From assembly GCF_014645515.1 (NCBI RefSeq), contig NZ_BMLW01000005.1:266714-330713 (forward strand): 64,000 nucleotides of DNA, read 5' to 3'. The notes under the pieces were generated by a model. The model was not told the DNA's origin and did not search any database. It saw only the letters and a program-made list of their open reading frames with translations. Below, piece after piece: positions 1 to 9,770 of this stretch. The stretch is from Oceanobacillus neutriphilus. GTDB lineage: Bacteria > Bacillota > Bacilli > Bacillales > Amphibacillaceae. Position 1 is the first letter of the stretch, and each line of letters starts with the position of its first letter. The translations under genes were made by a program, and so were the position numbers.

Positions 1-913
1 GATGTGGAATAGCAGCTAAATTCTGAATGCCATATTGTTTCTCAATATCTCTTTTTTGATTGTTTGTTAATACAACAATATGATCGAAACTATATGGACT
101 ATTAAGAACTTCTTTATAGTTTTTATTTACTTTCGATCGAAACGTAGTATTTGAGAAAAATGTAGAATGGAAGACGGAGATGGTCTTCACATTTAGCTGC
201 TTATTTCCAATAAAAAGTGAACTATATTTTTTGTTTCGATCAATAATAACAACATGCTCTTCTTGTCCAATTATTTTTTTCAAAAAATAAAGGATAAGAG
301 CCTGTTCATCAGGAAGAACTGCCTTAAATACAGAATTTTCATCACTGATAAGATACGGACCATCCTCATATTTTGTTATAACCCGTTTACCATATACATC
401 AAAATACTCTGTCATATAAACCGTGTTATCCTCGCGTAAATATTCTGTATGAGATAATTGACCAAATCGGTTAAATCGATCACGGACTATTTTTTTACCA
501 TTATGGAAATAATTAATATAATCCAACTTTTTGTTTGATCTATAAATAATATATTTCACGAGATTATTATTCGTATCAAACATACGAACATGTAATTTTT
601 CATTTGATGTTTCATTTTCATAGCCATAAGCCGGCTCTCTTTTTATTTGAAAAGGAGGAAGTTCTTTTCCTTCTTCACTTCTCTGAAAATATTCGAATAA
701 ATTTATCATGGAAATATTCTTATCAACAACTCCATTTGCAATATAGCGTTCCCAATTTGTATGTATATTGATATTTTTATTTACGGTAACAAACACCGGT
801 TCCACGTCTAAGTATTTCACAAACATATTTCCACGTTTCATTGCTGATTTTTCAATGCCGGTAAGCTGTTGTCCGATATTGGAATGTAAGAAATAAACCT
901 TTTTTCTACTCAA
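1..913 (-). CDS. TagE/Sdg-like glycosyltransferase, 3' end cut off by window edge
   Basis: The minus strand is open from a TTG at 913 to base 1 (304 codons), preceded by AAGGAAAGG about 9 nt upstream. The N-terminus (SRKKVYFLHSN, then TGIEKSAMKRGNMF) and the later FHSTF and FDHIVVLTNNQ segments resemble the N-terminal half of the TagE/Gtf1 family, which includes poly(glycerol-phosphate) glucosyltransferases and the staphylococcal SD-repeat enzymes SdgA and SdgB. The catalytic GT-B C-terminal half lies outside the window. It is the next gene downstream of the SD-repeat surface protein on the same strand, separated by a terminator-like hairpin, so I infer that it may glycosylate that protein. 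Teichoic-acid glucosylation is the main alternative. Confidence 0.7.
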   Translation of the reverse strand, partial: MSRKKVYFLHSNIGQQLTGIEKSAMKRGNMFVKYLDVEPVFVTVNKNINIHTNWERYIANGVVDKNISMINLFEYFQRSEEGKELPPFQIKREPAYGYENETSNEKLHVRMFDTNNNLVKYIIYRSNKKLDYINYFHNGKKIVRDRFNRFGQLSHTEYLREDNTVYMTEYFDVYGKRVITKYEDGPYLISDENSVFKAVLPDEQALILYFLKKIIGQEEHVVIIDRNKKYSSLFIGNKQLNVKTISVFHSTFFSNTTFRSKVNKNYKEVLNSPYSFDHIVVLTNNQKRDIEKQYGIQNLAAIPH

Positions 914-966
914 TGATATTTTCCTTTCCTTATCAAAACTTATCAAGATATAAAATAAAATAATAG

Positions 967-1000
967 GCAAAAGCAAATATCGGCAGATATTTGCTTTTGC
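967..1000 (-). terminator. Intrinsic terminator after the SD-repeat protein gene
   Basis: A perfect 14-bp stem (GCAAAAGCAAATAT, pairing with its complement) with a 6-nt loop starts 15 nt past the stop codon at 1016. On the minus strand it is followed by a T-rich stretch. It separates the surface-protein gene from the glycosyltransferase gene, which still has its own ribosome binding site. Confidence 0.75.
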
Positions 1001-1015
1001 ATGAATATTGTTTAT

Positions 1016-3370
1016 TTATTCACTTGTTTTCTTTCTTCTCGAAAACATTGTTGTTCCAATTCCTGCTGCGACAGCCACTAATCCAACTAGTCCAATTGTC
1101 CACATGGATGTTGCTGTGCTTGGCAGTTTTTGGCCTTCTCGTTGTTCTTTACTACTTTCTGTCTCATAGCCTTGACCTTGTGATGTGTTAGATCCAGAAC
1201 CTGATCCGTTTCCTGGTGTAGCCGCACCTGAATCTTTTCCACCATTTTCACCTTCACCGGAACTGCTATCTTTGGGAACTGTTACTTGGTGTTCATCATT
1301 TACATTACCTGCTTCATCTGCAGCAACTAATGTTAGTACATCACCCGCTTCTACTGCATTGCCTGCAACTATAAGCGTATATTCACCAGTTTCCTTATCA
1401 AAAATGACTTCTTCGATATCAACTTCATTTCCATCTTCATTAATTAGTTTAATGTCATCTAATTCTTCATCAGATGTAAAGGAAATTTCATATCCATCAT
1501 CGCTGTTTCCATCGATTGTTACATCGCTAAGATCCGGCGCATCCGTGTCAGTATCACTATCGGAATCAGAGTCGCTGTCTGAGTCGGAATCACTGTCTGA
1601 GTCAGAATCACTGTCTGAATCAGAGTCGCTGTCTGAGTCAGAATCGCTATCGGAATCAGAGTCGCTGTCTGAGTCGGAATCACTGTCTGAATCAGAGTCA
1701 CTGTCTGAGTCGGAGTCGCTGTCTGAGTCAGAGTCGCTGTCTGAGTCGGAGTCGCTATCTGAATCAGAGTCACTATCGGAATCAGAGTCACTATCTGAGT
1801 CGGAGTCACTATCTGAATCGGAATCAGAGTCGCTGTCTGAGTCGGAATCACTGTCTGAATCGGAATCACTGTCTGAGTCAGAATCACTGTCTGAATCAGA
1901 GTCGCTGTCTGAGTCAGAATCACTATCGGAATCAGAGTCACTGTCTGAGTCAGAATCACTATCGGAATCAGAGTCGCTGTCTGAGTCGGAATCGCTATCG
2001 GAATCAGAATCACTATCGGAATCAGAATCACTGTCTGAGTCGGAATCACTGTCTGAATCAGAATCACTGTCTGAGTCTGAGTCACTATCGGAATCAGAGT
2101 CACTGTCTGAATCGGAGTCGCTGTCTGAGTCTGAGTCACTGTCCGAGTCGGAATCACTGTCTGAGTCAGAATCACTATCGGAATCAGAGTCGCTGTCTGA
2201 ATCAGAGTCACTATCCGAATCGGAATCGCTGTCATCATCTTCATCAAACGTAACAGTAGCAGAATCATCCAGGCTTTCTAATAAAGCTGCATCAATGACT
2301 GAATCCTGCACACCGGCACCTTCAATAACAACATCTCCATTAACTCCTGCCGGCTTATTTACTAGTACGTCTAAGTCAACAGATGTGTTGCCTATTACCT
2401 GAGCACTTGCTAAATCATTTGAAAGATCAATAGTTCCATCGGTAAGTTCCGCTGAAAGGTTTGTTACTTCATCTGTTACATTCCCTACTAAAGGTAAAAG
2501 AAGTTCATTTGTAAGCGTGTTAAGTAAATCACCAATACCAGGCACATTATCCAAAAGATTTATTTCCAGATTATTTACTGCATTGGATACATCATCTAAA
2601 GCAGATTGAACCACATCAACTACTGCTGTTTCTAAGTGATTACCTAAACCATCAGAGAATGTGACAGCAATTGTGCCATTTTCATTATCGACTGTATATT
2701 CAACATTATCACTGTATGCAAGTACATCTGCTAAAGCATCATTTAAATTATTTAAGTTATCAATTGCTGCATTTAATTCATCCAAACCATTGACTTCTAT
2801 CAATTCTGGTGGAACTAACGTTGGTAATGCATCATCAATTCCGCTGACTAGACCGGTAACTAAACTGGTAAGAGTGCTTTGCAGCCCCTCAAGCGCTCCA
2901 TCCAAAGCCGGCAGATTTTCCATGGTAATTGGCAGGATATCAACGCTCACAGACGCAGTGCCGCCACTATGTTCTAGCTGGCCAGCTAAATCTGGAGCGT
3001 AAAATACTACTGTTCTATCAGGACTGATTAATTCAACATCAGCTAATCCAGTACCTGTTAAACCCAGATTAAGATTATAATAATTAGGGTCCTCTGAATC
3101 ATTTAAATTTGCATCAATATTAACATCTGTTAATAATCGTACTTCTGCCAGGCTTGCATATGGAGCAATATTTAAAATAGCAGATGAACTGGCGATTTTA
3201 GGATTAGTCAATACTTCCCCTGCTGATGAAGCACTTGTAACAGCTGGCAATGTATTAAAAGCTAATAGAGAAGCTGCTGCTGAAGAAGCAAACACCTTCC
3301 TCATCTTACTTGATCGGCTTACTTTTTTTGCTTGCATCTTACGTTTATAATCGAAATTCTTTTTACTCAA
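1016..3370 (-). CDS. LPXTA-anchored serine-aspartate repeat surface protein
   Basis: The protein has a basic N-terminus and a hydrophobic signal peptide ([17 protein letters not shown]), an A-like region of about 340 residues, a long Ser-Asp tract, and an Ig-like Big domain starting at [12 protein letters not shown] low-complexity Gly/Ser segment follows, then the sorting signal LPSTA, a hydrophobic helix and an RRKK tail. Sortase would attach it to peptidoglycan. LPXTA rather than LPXTG is typical of class D sortase substrates in Bacillus. I chose the TTG at 3370 because GGGAGG sits 9 nt upstream; the longer reading to 3427 has no ribosome binding site, and the ATG at 3379 abuts the GGAGG. 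The architecture resembles staphylococcal Sdr/Clf adhesins, but the ligand is unknown. Confidence 0.88.
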   Translation of the reverse strand: MSKKNFDYKRKMQAKKVSRSSKMRKVFASSAAASLLAFNTLPAVTSASSAGEVLTNPKIASSSAILNIAPYASLAEVRLLTDVNIDANLNDSEDPNYYNLNLGLTGTGLADVELISPDRTVVFYAPDLAGQLEHSGGTASVSVDILPITMENLPALDGALEGLQSTLTSLVTGLVSGIDDALPTLVPPELIEVNGLDELNAAIDNLNNLNDALADVLAYSDNVEYTVDNENGTIAVTFSDGLGNHLETAVVDVVQSALDDVSNAVNNLEINLLDNVPGIGDLLNTLTNELLLPLVGNVTDEVTNLSAELTDGTIDLSNDLASAQVIGNTSVDLDVLVNKPAGVNGDVVIEGAGVQDSVIDAALLESLDDSATVTFDEDDDSDSDSDSDSDSDSDSDSDSDSDSDSDSDSDSDSDSDSDSDSDSDSDSDSDSDSDSDSDSDSDSDSDSDSDSDSDSDSDSDSDSDSDSDSDSDSDSDSDSDSDSDSDSDSDSDSDSDSDSDSDSDSDSDSDSDSDSDSDSDSDSDSDSDSDSDSDSDSDSDSDSDSDSDSDSDSDSDSDSDSDSDSDSDSDSDSDSDSDSDSDSDSDSDSDSDSDSDSDSDSDSDSDTDTDAPDLSDVTIDGNSDDGYEISFTSDEELDDIKLINEDGNEVDIEEVIFDKETGEYTLIVAGNAVEAGDVLTLVAADEAGNVNDEHQVTVPKDSSSGEGENGGKDSGAATPGNGSGSGSNTSQGQGYETESSKEQREGQKLPSTATSMWTIGLVGLVAVAAGIGTTMFSRRKKTSE
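1553..2235 (-). repeat. Ser-Asp coding tandem repeat, 18-nt period
   Basis: About 680 nt encode an almost uninterrupted Asp-Ser dipeptide tract, roughly 113 dipeptides. The basic unit is 18 nt with two TCN serines and one AGY serine among GAY codons; at least one unit (near 1810-1830) is lengthened by 6 nt. The tract stays open in other frames and on the opposite strand, giving long artefactual ORFs there. Confidence 0.9.
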
Positions 3371-4475
3371 AAATTCCATCCTCCCTTTGCTTAATAATTC
3401 TCCAAAACGTTCACTTGTCAACAACATAATTTAGAATATGTACTAATTATTCTTATCAAATGCCCCCCGTCGTTTAGCTAATTTCTAAAGATGACTGACT
3501 CCAAATGAATATGTATGTACATTAGCTAAAAAAATAAAGTTTTGGATAATTATCATTGGTAGAATTAAAAGGTCCTCTTTAAAAACTAAATCTCACAAAA
3601 ATTAAGATAATTAGTTAAATACCGAATCTACCAATATAATTTTCTCCCTGCATTACCTGCCAAAATGCGACTTTTTTTGGCTATACCGTCTAATTTTAAG
3701 GTGAATTATTTAATCTTGTAAATCATAGACTTTTCACCCGGATTTTAATAAATTATTGTTACCAAATAGAAAATTCTATTCAAAAACTATACACTGTGCG
3801 ATACAAAAGGTTTTATTGGATTATTATTATTTTTCTTCGAGAGACTTATAACCTACCTATAAACCCTCTATATTTGGAAATTTTTACTATATAACTAACA
3901 ATAAGACTCAATGGTTATTTTGTTTTCTTTTTTATTAGTTCTATCACCCCTTTTTAAATCTAAATATTCTGTATTTTTATTCCTGTAGTATATGAATTGA
4001 TATCATATGCATTAAATCAGCGGTTACCTAATTATCTATTAAAAGATTACCCTATCTGTTAATCTTTTTTAATTTAATATAATTTTTAACTAAAATGTTA
4101 AAACAGTTAAAATGACCCGTTATATATTTATATAAATTAGTCAGCCTAGTTAATTTATTGGTATTATTTACCATAAATTAAATATTCCTTATTTCTGGCC
4201 ATTTGAAGGTAAGCTTACTCCAAATGATCCCTTAACAGGATTCTTTCAAACAGATTAGATACACCATTTTAATCGTTATGTTCTCACTCTATTAAAAAGA
4301 TAAACCGTTACGGTATTTTATCCCATAACGGTTTATCTAAATATTTTTATTCTTTTATAGCATTGACGATGGCACATTAACACAATCCAGCACTTTAAAC
4401 AAGTACATGCTACAAAAATAGCGTGGTCAGCAACCGGGACTTCAGAAGTGTCATAATCAAACTGTTTACCAGCGC
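3371..4475. other. Long AT-rich intergenic stretch without a clear gene
   Basis: No convincing coding sequence was found in about 1.1 kb. The surface-protein promoter should lie in the first 100 bases; a weak candidate on the minus strand is TTGATA with TTCTAA 17 nt downstream (about 3430-3460). A hairpin lies at 4298-4338. Between about 4365 and 4465 the minus strand has a short open stretch reading FDYDTSEVPVADHAIF, possibly the end of a lost gene, which I do not recognise. Confidence 0.5.
4298..4338. terminator. Hairpin, likely bidirectional terminator
   Basis: A perfect 13-bp inverted repeat (AGATAAACCGTTA) with a 15-nt loop that can itself pair further. The plus-strand side runs into T-rich sequence. 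It lies about 140 nt past the end of the GrpB-type gene. Confidence 0.55.
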
Positions 4476-5006
4476 TTAGCCTCTCCTCTTTTTAAAAATA
4501 TCTTTAACAAACTCTTCTTTGAAATCAGTATAGTCATTGACTCCTGTAGAAGACTTTTTTAGATATGCCGACTTTATGTCTAAATACTGTTTTCTGGCTG
4601 CTTCATCTGAATTTAAATAATCCCTAAAGAAAATTAGATTATTCCATAGCTCCTTTTGATACTCAACTAAGTGAATATAATGAGTTTTTACTTCATAGGT
4701 ATCATCTGTAAATTTGGCTAATACAATTTCCCCTGGCCTCTCCACTTTCAATCTTAAGAAACCGGCTCTACTAAAGCCTTTAAATAAGGTTTTATCAACC
4801 TTGCCCAAATCATCAACACCCACTAATATATCTATTATTGGTTTTGCTGACATCCCCTTAATTGCTGTGCTGCCAATATGCTGCATACGATTTTCATCAA
4901 TGCTTGTGTTTTTCACCAGCTCTTTTTTCACTTTTAAAAATTCTTTATTCCATTCAGGTGTGTAATCCACTAATCTTACTTCATCGCTCTTCAGACCTAA
5001 TTTCAC
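4476..5006 (-). CDS. GrpB family protein (UPF0157, nucleotidyltransferase fold)
   Basis: The sequence matches the GrpB/UPF0157 family throughout: VRLVDYTPEWNKEF at the N-terminus, then HIGSTAIKGMSAKPIIDILV, where the GS and PIID residues are the family's nucleotidyltransferase-like core, and HYIHLVEY further on. Length (about 176 residues) is usual. The GTG at 5006 is preferred because AGAGGTGG lies 5 nt upstream; a GTG three codons earlier overlaps this site. The biochemical role of the family is not established, although members are often seen near antibiotic-resistance or detoxification genes. Confidence 0.85.
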   Translation of the reverse strand: MKLGLKSDEVRLVDYTPEWNKEFLKVKKELVKNTSIDENRMQHIGSTAIKGMSAKPIIDILVGVDDLGKVDKTLFKGFSRAGFLRLKVERPGEIVLAKFTDDTYEVKTHYIHLVEYQKELWNNLIFFRDYLNSDEAARKQYLDIKSAYLKKSSTGVNDYTDFKEEFVKDIFKKRRG

Positions 5007-5138
5007 GGCTTCCACCTCTCACATTTTGGCATAAACTTATTCCTTTTTATAGATAGATGTAAAAAAATCGATCTTTCTCCATACTTATATGATAGCTGTT
5101 TCGTTTTTACGCTGATCCCATGAACATGAAGGATCACT

Positions 5139-5717
5139 TTATGTTAAGTTCACCGTCAAATATTTCCCCTCACTGAGCATATCATCTCTCGTCAGTTTCT
5201 TTTCTGTTAAGATTTCCAAGTACGAATTTATTGTACCATCATGGGTTATTATAAAGATCCTTGACCTTTCTGACTTTCTACACCAATGAAAGAATTGATA
5301 AGCCAGTTTCATAAAAGCTTCTTCTTTTATACTATTTAACGGTTTATTCAATGTACATAAATCTTTACATTCAAAAACATCCAAGAAGGGGTACTCCCCT
5401 GCCAATTCATGATAGGATAATGTCTTATCACACGGCAGCGTTTTTGAATTACTTTTATATGGGAATATTTTTGGGCCAAACATAGGTACGACAGCCATTT
5501 CACAATTTAAATCATTAGCAAAAATGATAGCAGTTTCTATGGTCCTGACACTTGGACTCATTAAAAGGAGATCCGAACTTTTAAGATGAAAGATTTGCCG
5601 AAGTTCTTTCGCTTGTGAAACACCTTTTGGAGTCAAATCAGGATTTGTGATTTGAAATGTTTTTGGCTCATTCATATTATGTTCAGCCTCGCCATGCCTG
5701 ATAAAATGTAACTCCAT
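5139..5717 (-). CDS. Histidine phosphatase (phosphoglycerate mutase superfamily)
   Basis: The N-terminus FIRHGEAEHN holds the catalytic RHG motif with the phospho-accepting histidine. SPSVRTIETA supplies the second arginine, and IITHDGTINSYL carries the second histidine. The 192-residue length fits small phosphatases of this superfamily, whose substrates range from sugar phosphates to nucleotide derivatives; the sequence does not identify one. It ends a minus-strand pair, 17 nt downstream of the SgrR-like regulator, so the two are probably co-transcribed. Confidence 0.85.
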   Translation of the reverse strand: MELHFIRHGEAEHNMNEPKTFQITNPDLTPKGVSQAKELRQIFHLKSSDLLLMSPSVRTIETAIIFANDLNCEMAVVPMFGPKIFPYKSNSKTLPCDKTLSYHELAGEYPFLDVFECKDLCTLNKPLNSIKEEAFMKLAYQFFHWCRKSERSRIFIITHDGTINSYLEILTEKKLTRDDMLSEGKYLTVNLT

Positions 5718-5734
5718 CCCTCTATGCCTCCCTC

Positions 5735-7489
5735 CTATTTAATCCACAGCTTATGAAATACCGGCCAGCCGTATCCACTCATTTGGATTCCTTGCAGATT
5801 CGATTGGAAGGTATTCTGCTCCGAAGCATGGACAGTGAATATAATCGTACCACTTTCTTTTAATTTTTCCTCCACTGCTTGAAATTCCTGCAAAAAGCTT
5901 TCATAATCCGGCTGTTTAATGATAGATTCGAATCCATTGTCTAATTCGTTCAATAGAGACGAATTAAGAAATATGCGAATTCCATATTCATTTCGAAGCA
6001 AAATGAGAATAGCCAGCTCGATATTATCTTCAAAACTTTCTCCGGTATATACAGCATCAAAGGCTAACATGAAATCTTCATTATAGATATCAGACAGCTC
6101 AATCGGATGAACCTTGACCTTAATACCAATCTCATTGACTTTTTGTTCCATCCAACGGGCATCCTCTAAAAAATCATCAAAACGTAATACAGCTAAATGA
6201 ATGGTTTCCCCTTTGTACCCAGATTGATGAAGCAGCTGTTTTGCTTTTTGGGTTGAATGCCTGATATTCCTGTAGTCACTCCTGTCCGGTATAAAACCTG
6301 TAGAAGGGGCAACTCTTGACCCGCCCAGCTCCTGTACCATCTGCTTCGAGTCTATCATTTCACTTACAGCCTGTCTGAAAAAGCTATTTTGGTGTATACC
6401 AGCTTTCTTCAAATTAAAGATGATGTAATTACTGCCATTATCACGGATGGTATATGTGGAGCCGCTCTTTTTTGTTTTCCCCACATTCTCATCTGTGAAA
6501 AAGTTCAGCGGATCAAGCTTACTTTCAGGCAGTTTCCACATATGAACCTTATCCAGAAAAGGTCTTCCTTGAAAATGATTATCGAAAGCTTTCAAAATCA
6601 TCTTTTCATCATTGACATCTTCTATTTTGAAAGGCCCTGTTCCTTTCAGCGAAGAACCTTTGATATCTGATTTTTCAGGGACAATGGATGCAAAAATAGC
6701 GCTTAGAAAGTAAGGGAACACGTGATTTCCATCCTTTAACTGAAAGGATATAGTATATTTTCCCTGAACGATTATGTCTTGTATCCCGGCAAACAACCAT
6801 TTGTTTGGAATATTTATTTCCTCATTTATAATGGATTGAAATGTCCATTGCACGTCTTTACTGGTCAGATTACTCCCGTCATGAAACCGGATTCCTTTGC
6901 GTATATAAAAAGTCCAGAAAGTGTAGTCTTCATTCACCTCCCACCCATATGCAAGATGAGGTTCGACCGTTTTGCTGTCAACATTATAACGAACCAAGGT
7001 ATCAAAAATTTCATTTAAAATATGCGCCTCTACTGCAATGGTTACAAAGAAAGGGTTCATATGGTACAGACTATGCTGCAGTGGAATATGCAAAACATCC
7101 TTCACTTCCTCCTGATGCTCAATATGCTGGATGCCAAACGCCATTTGGATAGTATTTAGAAGCATCTCTTTTAATTCAGAAGAAAAATGACTTTCTGTTG
7201 CAAAGCTTACTGCTTCTTTCACTTTCTCCCTTTGAATCAAATTTTCCACATAAAGATAGGCCGCTTCATCTAAAGATGTCAGAAACGTCAGAGTTGATTT
7301 TTTACCCCTGCCGCGCTGGCCCTGCCAAACAATATATCCTTCCTGCACCCATTTTTGTAATATATAGTGTGTATTTCTGGAGGTGCAGAATAGAATGTCT
7401 GCTATTTCTTGTTTAGATATGTGGATTTCATGTGCCTGTTGGTATTCTGGCAGGCATTTAAAATCGATATAGTACTCTAAAACATCCAT
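5735..7489 (-). CDS. SgrR-like transcriptional regulator with solute-binding domain
   Basis: Residues 1-110 form an SgrR_N-type winged-helix domain (ISKQEIADILFCTSRNTHYILQ). The remaining part is a cytoplasmic SBP_bac_5-type peptide or sugar binding domain, with HMNPFFVTIAVEAHI, FYIRKGIRFHDGS and the GTGPF signature. There is no signal peptide, as expected for a regulator. A strong GGAGG precedes the ATG. It is divergent from an MFS exporter and two peptide-type ABC permeases and probably controls them in response to a ligand. In enterobacteria SgrR lies beside the sugar exporter gene setA, a comparable arrangement. Confidence 0.85.
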   Translation of the reverse strand: MDVLEYYIDFKCLPEYQQAHEIHISKQEIADILFCTSRNTHYILQKWVQEGYIVWQGQRGRGKKSTLTFLTSLDEAAYLYVENLIQREKVKEAVSFATESHFSSELKEMLLNTIQMAFGIQHIEHQEEVKDVLHIPLQHSLYHMNPFFVTIAVEAHILNEIFDTLVRYNVDSKTVEPHLAYGWEVNEDYTFWTFYIRKGIRFHDGSNLTSKDVQWTFQSIINEEINIPNKWLFAGIQDIIVQGKYTISFQLKDGNHVFPYFLSAIFASIVPEKSDIKGSSLKGTGPFKIEDVNDEKMILKAFDNHFQGRPFLDKVHMWKLPESKLDPLNFFTDENVGKTKKSGSTYTIRDNGSNYIIFNLKKAGIHQNSFFRQAVSEMIDSKQMVQELGGSRVAPSTGFIPDRSDYRNIRHSTQKAKQLLHQSGYKGETIHLAVLRFDDFLEDARWMEQKVNEIGIKVKVHPIELSDIYNEDFMLAFDAVYTGESFEDNIELAILILLRNEYGIRIFLNSSLLNELDNGFESIIKQPDYESFLQEFQAVEEKLKESGTIIFTVHASEQNTFQSNLQGIQMSGYGWPVFHKLWIK

Positions 7490-7506
7490 TAAGGTAACCT
7501 CCTTCT

Positions 7507-7554
7507 AAAATAGGAAATATAAAAAAACATCTTGCTCTTTTTCTTTCCTATTTT
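7507..7554. promoter_or_regulatory. Inverted repeat between divergent genes, candidate SgrR-like operator
   Basis: AAAATAGGAAA at 7507-7517 and its perfect complement at 7544-7554 flank 26 nt in the 104-nt space between the regulator and the MFS gene. Arm length, symmetry and position suit a regulator binding site that serves both directions. No binding data exist; this is inference from sequence. Confidence 0.5.
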
Positions 7555-7593
7555 CCAATATACAATAAAAAAGGTGGAAGGAGAAGACGAATA

Positions 7594-8829
7594 ATGAATT
7601 TATCAGCATTTAAACAGTTCCATTTAAATATTAAAATCCGTATGATTGTTTCATTTATTTCAGATATCGCAGAGATGAGTATCTTCCCCTTTATGGCCAT
7701 TTACTTTTCCAGTAATCTAGGAGCAGCCTGGGCAGGGGCAATTTTAACATTGACAACCGTTGTATCTATTATTTTTGGTATGTATGGAGGTTTTTTTGCC
7801 GATCGGTTTGGAAGAAAAAAAGTTATAGTAGCGGGAAGTATCCTGCAAACAGCCTCATTTATCATGATTGCGCTCGCTAATTCACCATGGTTTGAATCCG
7901 TCTGGCTGACATTTGTTATGTTTTTTCTATTAAGTATTACCAGCAGATTTATCGACCCTGCTTCTGAGGCTCTTTTGATAGATGCCAGTTCAGAAGATGA
8001 ACAGCCATTGATGTATCGATTTATTTACTGGTCTGCAAACCTGGCATTCTCTATTGGTATTCTTGTTGGAGCCTTATTCTTTCAAGAGCATAAATTTGAG
8101 TTATTTTTAGGATTTGCCATTCTCTCCATCTTTACATTTCTGTTGACACTGGGATGGATCCGTGATGATTATGTACCAAAAAATGAAGAGAAAAAGAAAA
8201 ATGGTGTATTTTCAGGATTGCTTTCCAGCTATATAAAAGTATTAAGAGACACTCGTTTTATGTTTCTTTGTATCTCGACTTTACTTGTCCTGTCATTAGA
8301 ATCTCAGCTCTATGGCTTTATCGCTGTTCGTCTAAGTGAGGATATTCATACATCGGTGTTCGGTATCATCATTGATGGTCCCAGGATGTTAAGTATTCTC
8401 ATTATCACGAACACCATTATTGTGATTTTTGCCTCTAGTATTCTTGGGAAAATGGCGCATAAATTCAATATAAAAACGGTACTGTTTGCGGGCTTGTTTT
8501 TGTATGTTGCAGGTTACAGCTTTTTAGCATGGAGTAAGCTGATCATTGTTTTGACTATCGCAATTGCCATTGCAACTATCGGGGAGGTTCTCTTTCAGCC
8601 TGTCCGGTCAACCTATGTCGCACAGCTGGCAAACAAAGATGCAAGAGGTTCTTATATTGCTGTGAGCGGATTATCCATGGATGCAGGACAAATATTAGGC
8701 AGCTTCGGTCTGATGGTTAGTGCTTTCCTATCCAATGCAATGATGGCAGGACTATTCTTATTTATAGGCGGACTCGGAATACTGGGTTTCTTTTGGTCCA
8801 TTCAGAATAGTAGATTAAAAACAAAATAA
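7594..8829 (+). CDS. MFS transporter (drug/sugar efflux type)
   Basis: A 411-residue, 12-helix major facilitator. The signature after the second helix, GGFFADRFGRKKVIVAG, matches the DHA-type G-X-X-X-D-R-X-G-R-[RK] motif, and a charged cytoplasmic loop (DDYVPKNEEKKK) separates the two halves. GGAAGGAG lies about 10 nt before the ATG. It is the first gene of a plus-strand cluster facing the SgrR-like regulator, so it likely exports the molecule sensed, or a toxic analogue. The substrate cannot be told from sequence. Confidence 0.85.
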   Translation: MNLSAFKQFHLNIKIRMIVSFISDIAEMSIFPFMAIYFSSNLGAAWAGAILTLTTVVSIIFGMYGGFFADRFGRKKVIVAGSILQTASFIMIALANSPWFESVWLTFVMFFLLSITSRFIDPASEALLIDASSEDEQPLMYRFIYWSANLAFSIGILVGALFFQEHKFELFLGFAILSIFTFLLTLGWIRDDYVPKNEEKKKNGVFSGLLSSYIKVLRDTRFMFLCISTLLVLSLESQLYGFIAVRLSEDIHTSVFGIIIDGPRMLSILIITNTIIVIFASSILGKMAHKFNIKTVLFAGLFLYVAGYSFLAWSKLIIVLTIAIAIATIGEVLFQPVRSTYVAQLANKDARGSYIAVSGLSMDAGQILGSFGLMVSAFLSNAMMAGLFLFIGGLGILGFFWSIQNSRLKTK

Positions 8830-8906
8830 GAGTTAATATTATGAGTTATTTGTAAATTTATTGAAACTATGATAAATTTTAATAGAGTATGGAAGGAGTG
8901 CGGTCA

Positions 8907-9767
8907 ATGGGGCTTTACTATCGAATTTTTTTAAAATTTATTCTGACGGCTATTGGTATTGTTCTCATCTCAGCGCTCCCTGCTTTGTTTGATGGCATGA
9001 AATTAGATATTTCTTCTTATATCTCCACATTAATGACGATTGCTTCGGGCTTGATGCAGCCATTTGCAGTTACATATGAACATTTACAGACAGATTATTT
9101 CTTGTTTCCAGATATTTGGCCGTTGTGGGGATACTCGATGACACTGCTTTTTGTTTCCTTTATTATCGCATTTCTTTTCGCCTTGATTTTAACTTTTATC
9201 TCGATGATTGTTGCAGGTAAGCTCCGTAAAATTATTCGGGGGATCCTCTTTATCGGGGAATCAGTTCCAGATATACTTGTCATTGGCCTTGCGATTATGA
9301 CTGCAATTTTAGTAAATAAACACACAAATTTACCGTTTTTTAGTATTGCATCTTTTGGTGATAAACAGGTATTTATCCTGCCAATTATTGTTCTGACCAT
9401 TCTACCGACCGTGTTTTTCTACCGTTCAATGATGTATGATTTTGAAGAAGAAATATCCCGGCAATATATCGATGTTGCCAAATCCAAAAGGCTATCCATG
9501 TATTCTGTTTTATTTATTCATGTGTTCCGCAATGCAATCATCCATATTTTTCTGCATTCTAAATCTATTATCTGGTTTATGCTATCCAATCTGCTTATGA
9601 TAGAATACGCATTTAATATTGATGGATTAATGCGGTTTATGTTTATGCACCGATCCTTACCAGTACTAGCAATTGGATTGTTGATGATGTTTATTCCTAT
9701 TTATATGATGCAGGCAATCGGACAGATAGTGATTGAAAAAATAACGGGTAAACAAGTGGAGGTTTAA
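8907..9767 (+). CDS. ABC transporter permease, DppB/OppB type
   Basis: About 286 residues with six predicted helices. The cytoplasmic loop DVAKSKRLSMYSVLFIHVFRN sits where peptide-type permeases (BPD_transp_1) carry the EAA coupling loop, although in divergent form. I start it at the ATG at 8907 because GGAAGGAG lies 8 nt upstream; the earlier in-frame ATG at 8889 has no site. The next permease follows after 3 nt. The MFS gene lies about 75 nt upstream. Oligopeptide, nickel or opine uptake are all possible. Confidence 0.75.
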   Translation: MGLYYRIFLKFILTAIGIVLISALPALFDGMKLDISSYISTLMTIASGLMQPFAVTYEHLQTDYFLFPDIWPLWGYSMTLLFVSFIIAFLFALILTFISMIVAGKLRKIIRGILFIGESVPDILVIGLAIMTAILVNKHTNLPFFSIASFGDKQVFILPIIVLTILPTVFFYRSMMYDFEEEISRQYIDVAKSKRLSMYSVLFIHVFRNAIIHIFLHSKSIIWFMLSNLLMIEYAFNIDGLMRFMFMHRSLPVLAIGLLMMFIPIYMMQAIGQIVIEKITGKQVEV

Positions 9768-9770
9768 TGT

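Noticed and set aside
1553..2235. CRISPR-like array
   Set aside because: The repeats are contiguous coding units with no spacers and no cas genes.
1519..2268. 249-codon minus-strand ORF rich in Thr, Gln and Ile
   Set aside because: Another out-of-frame reading of the same repeat tract.
1185..2402. 405-codon plus-strand ORF rich in Ser-Glu-Leu
   Set aside because: It is the antisense shadow of the Ser-Asp repeats; the 18-nt unit is stop-free in several frames, and there is no ribosome binding site.
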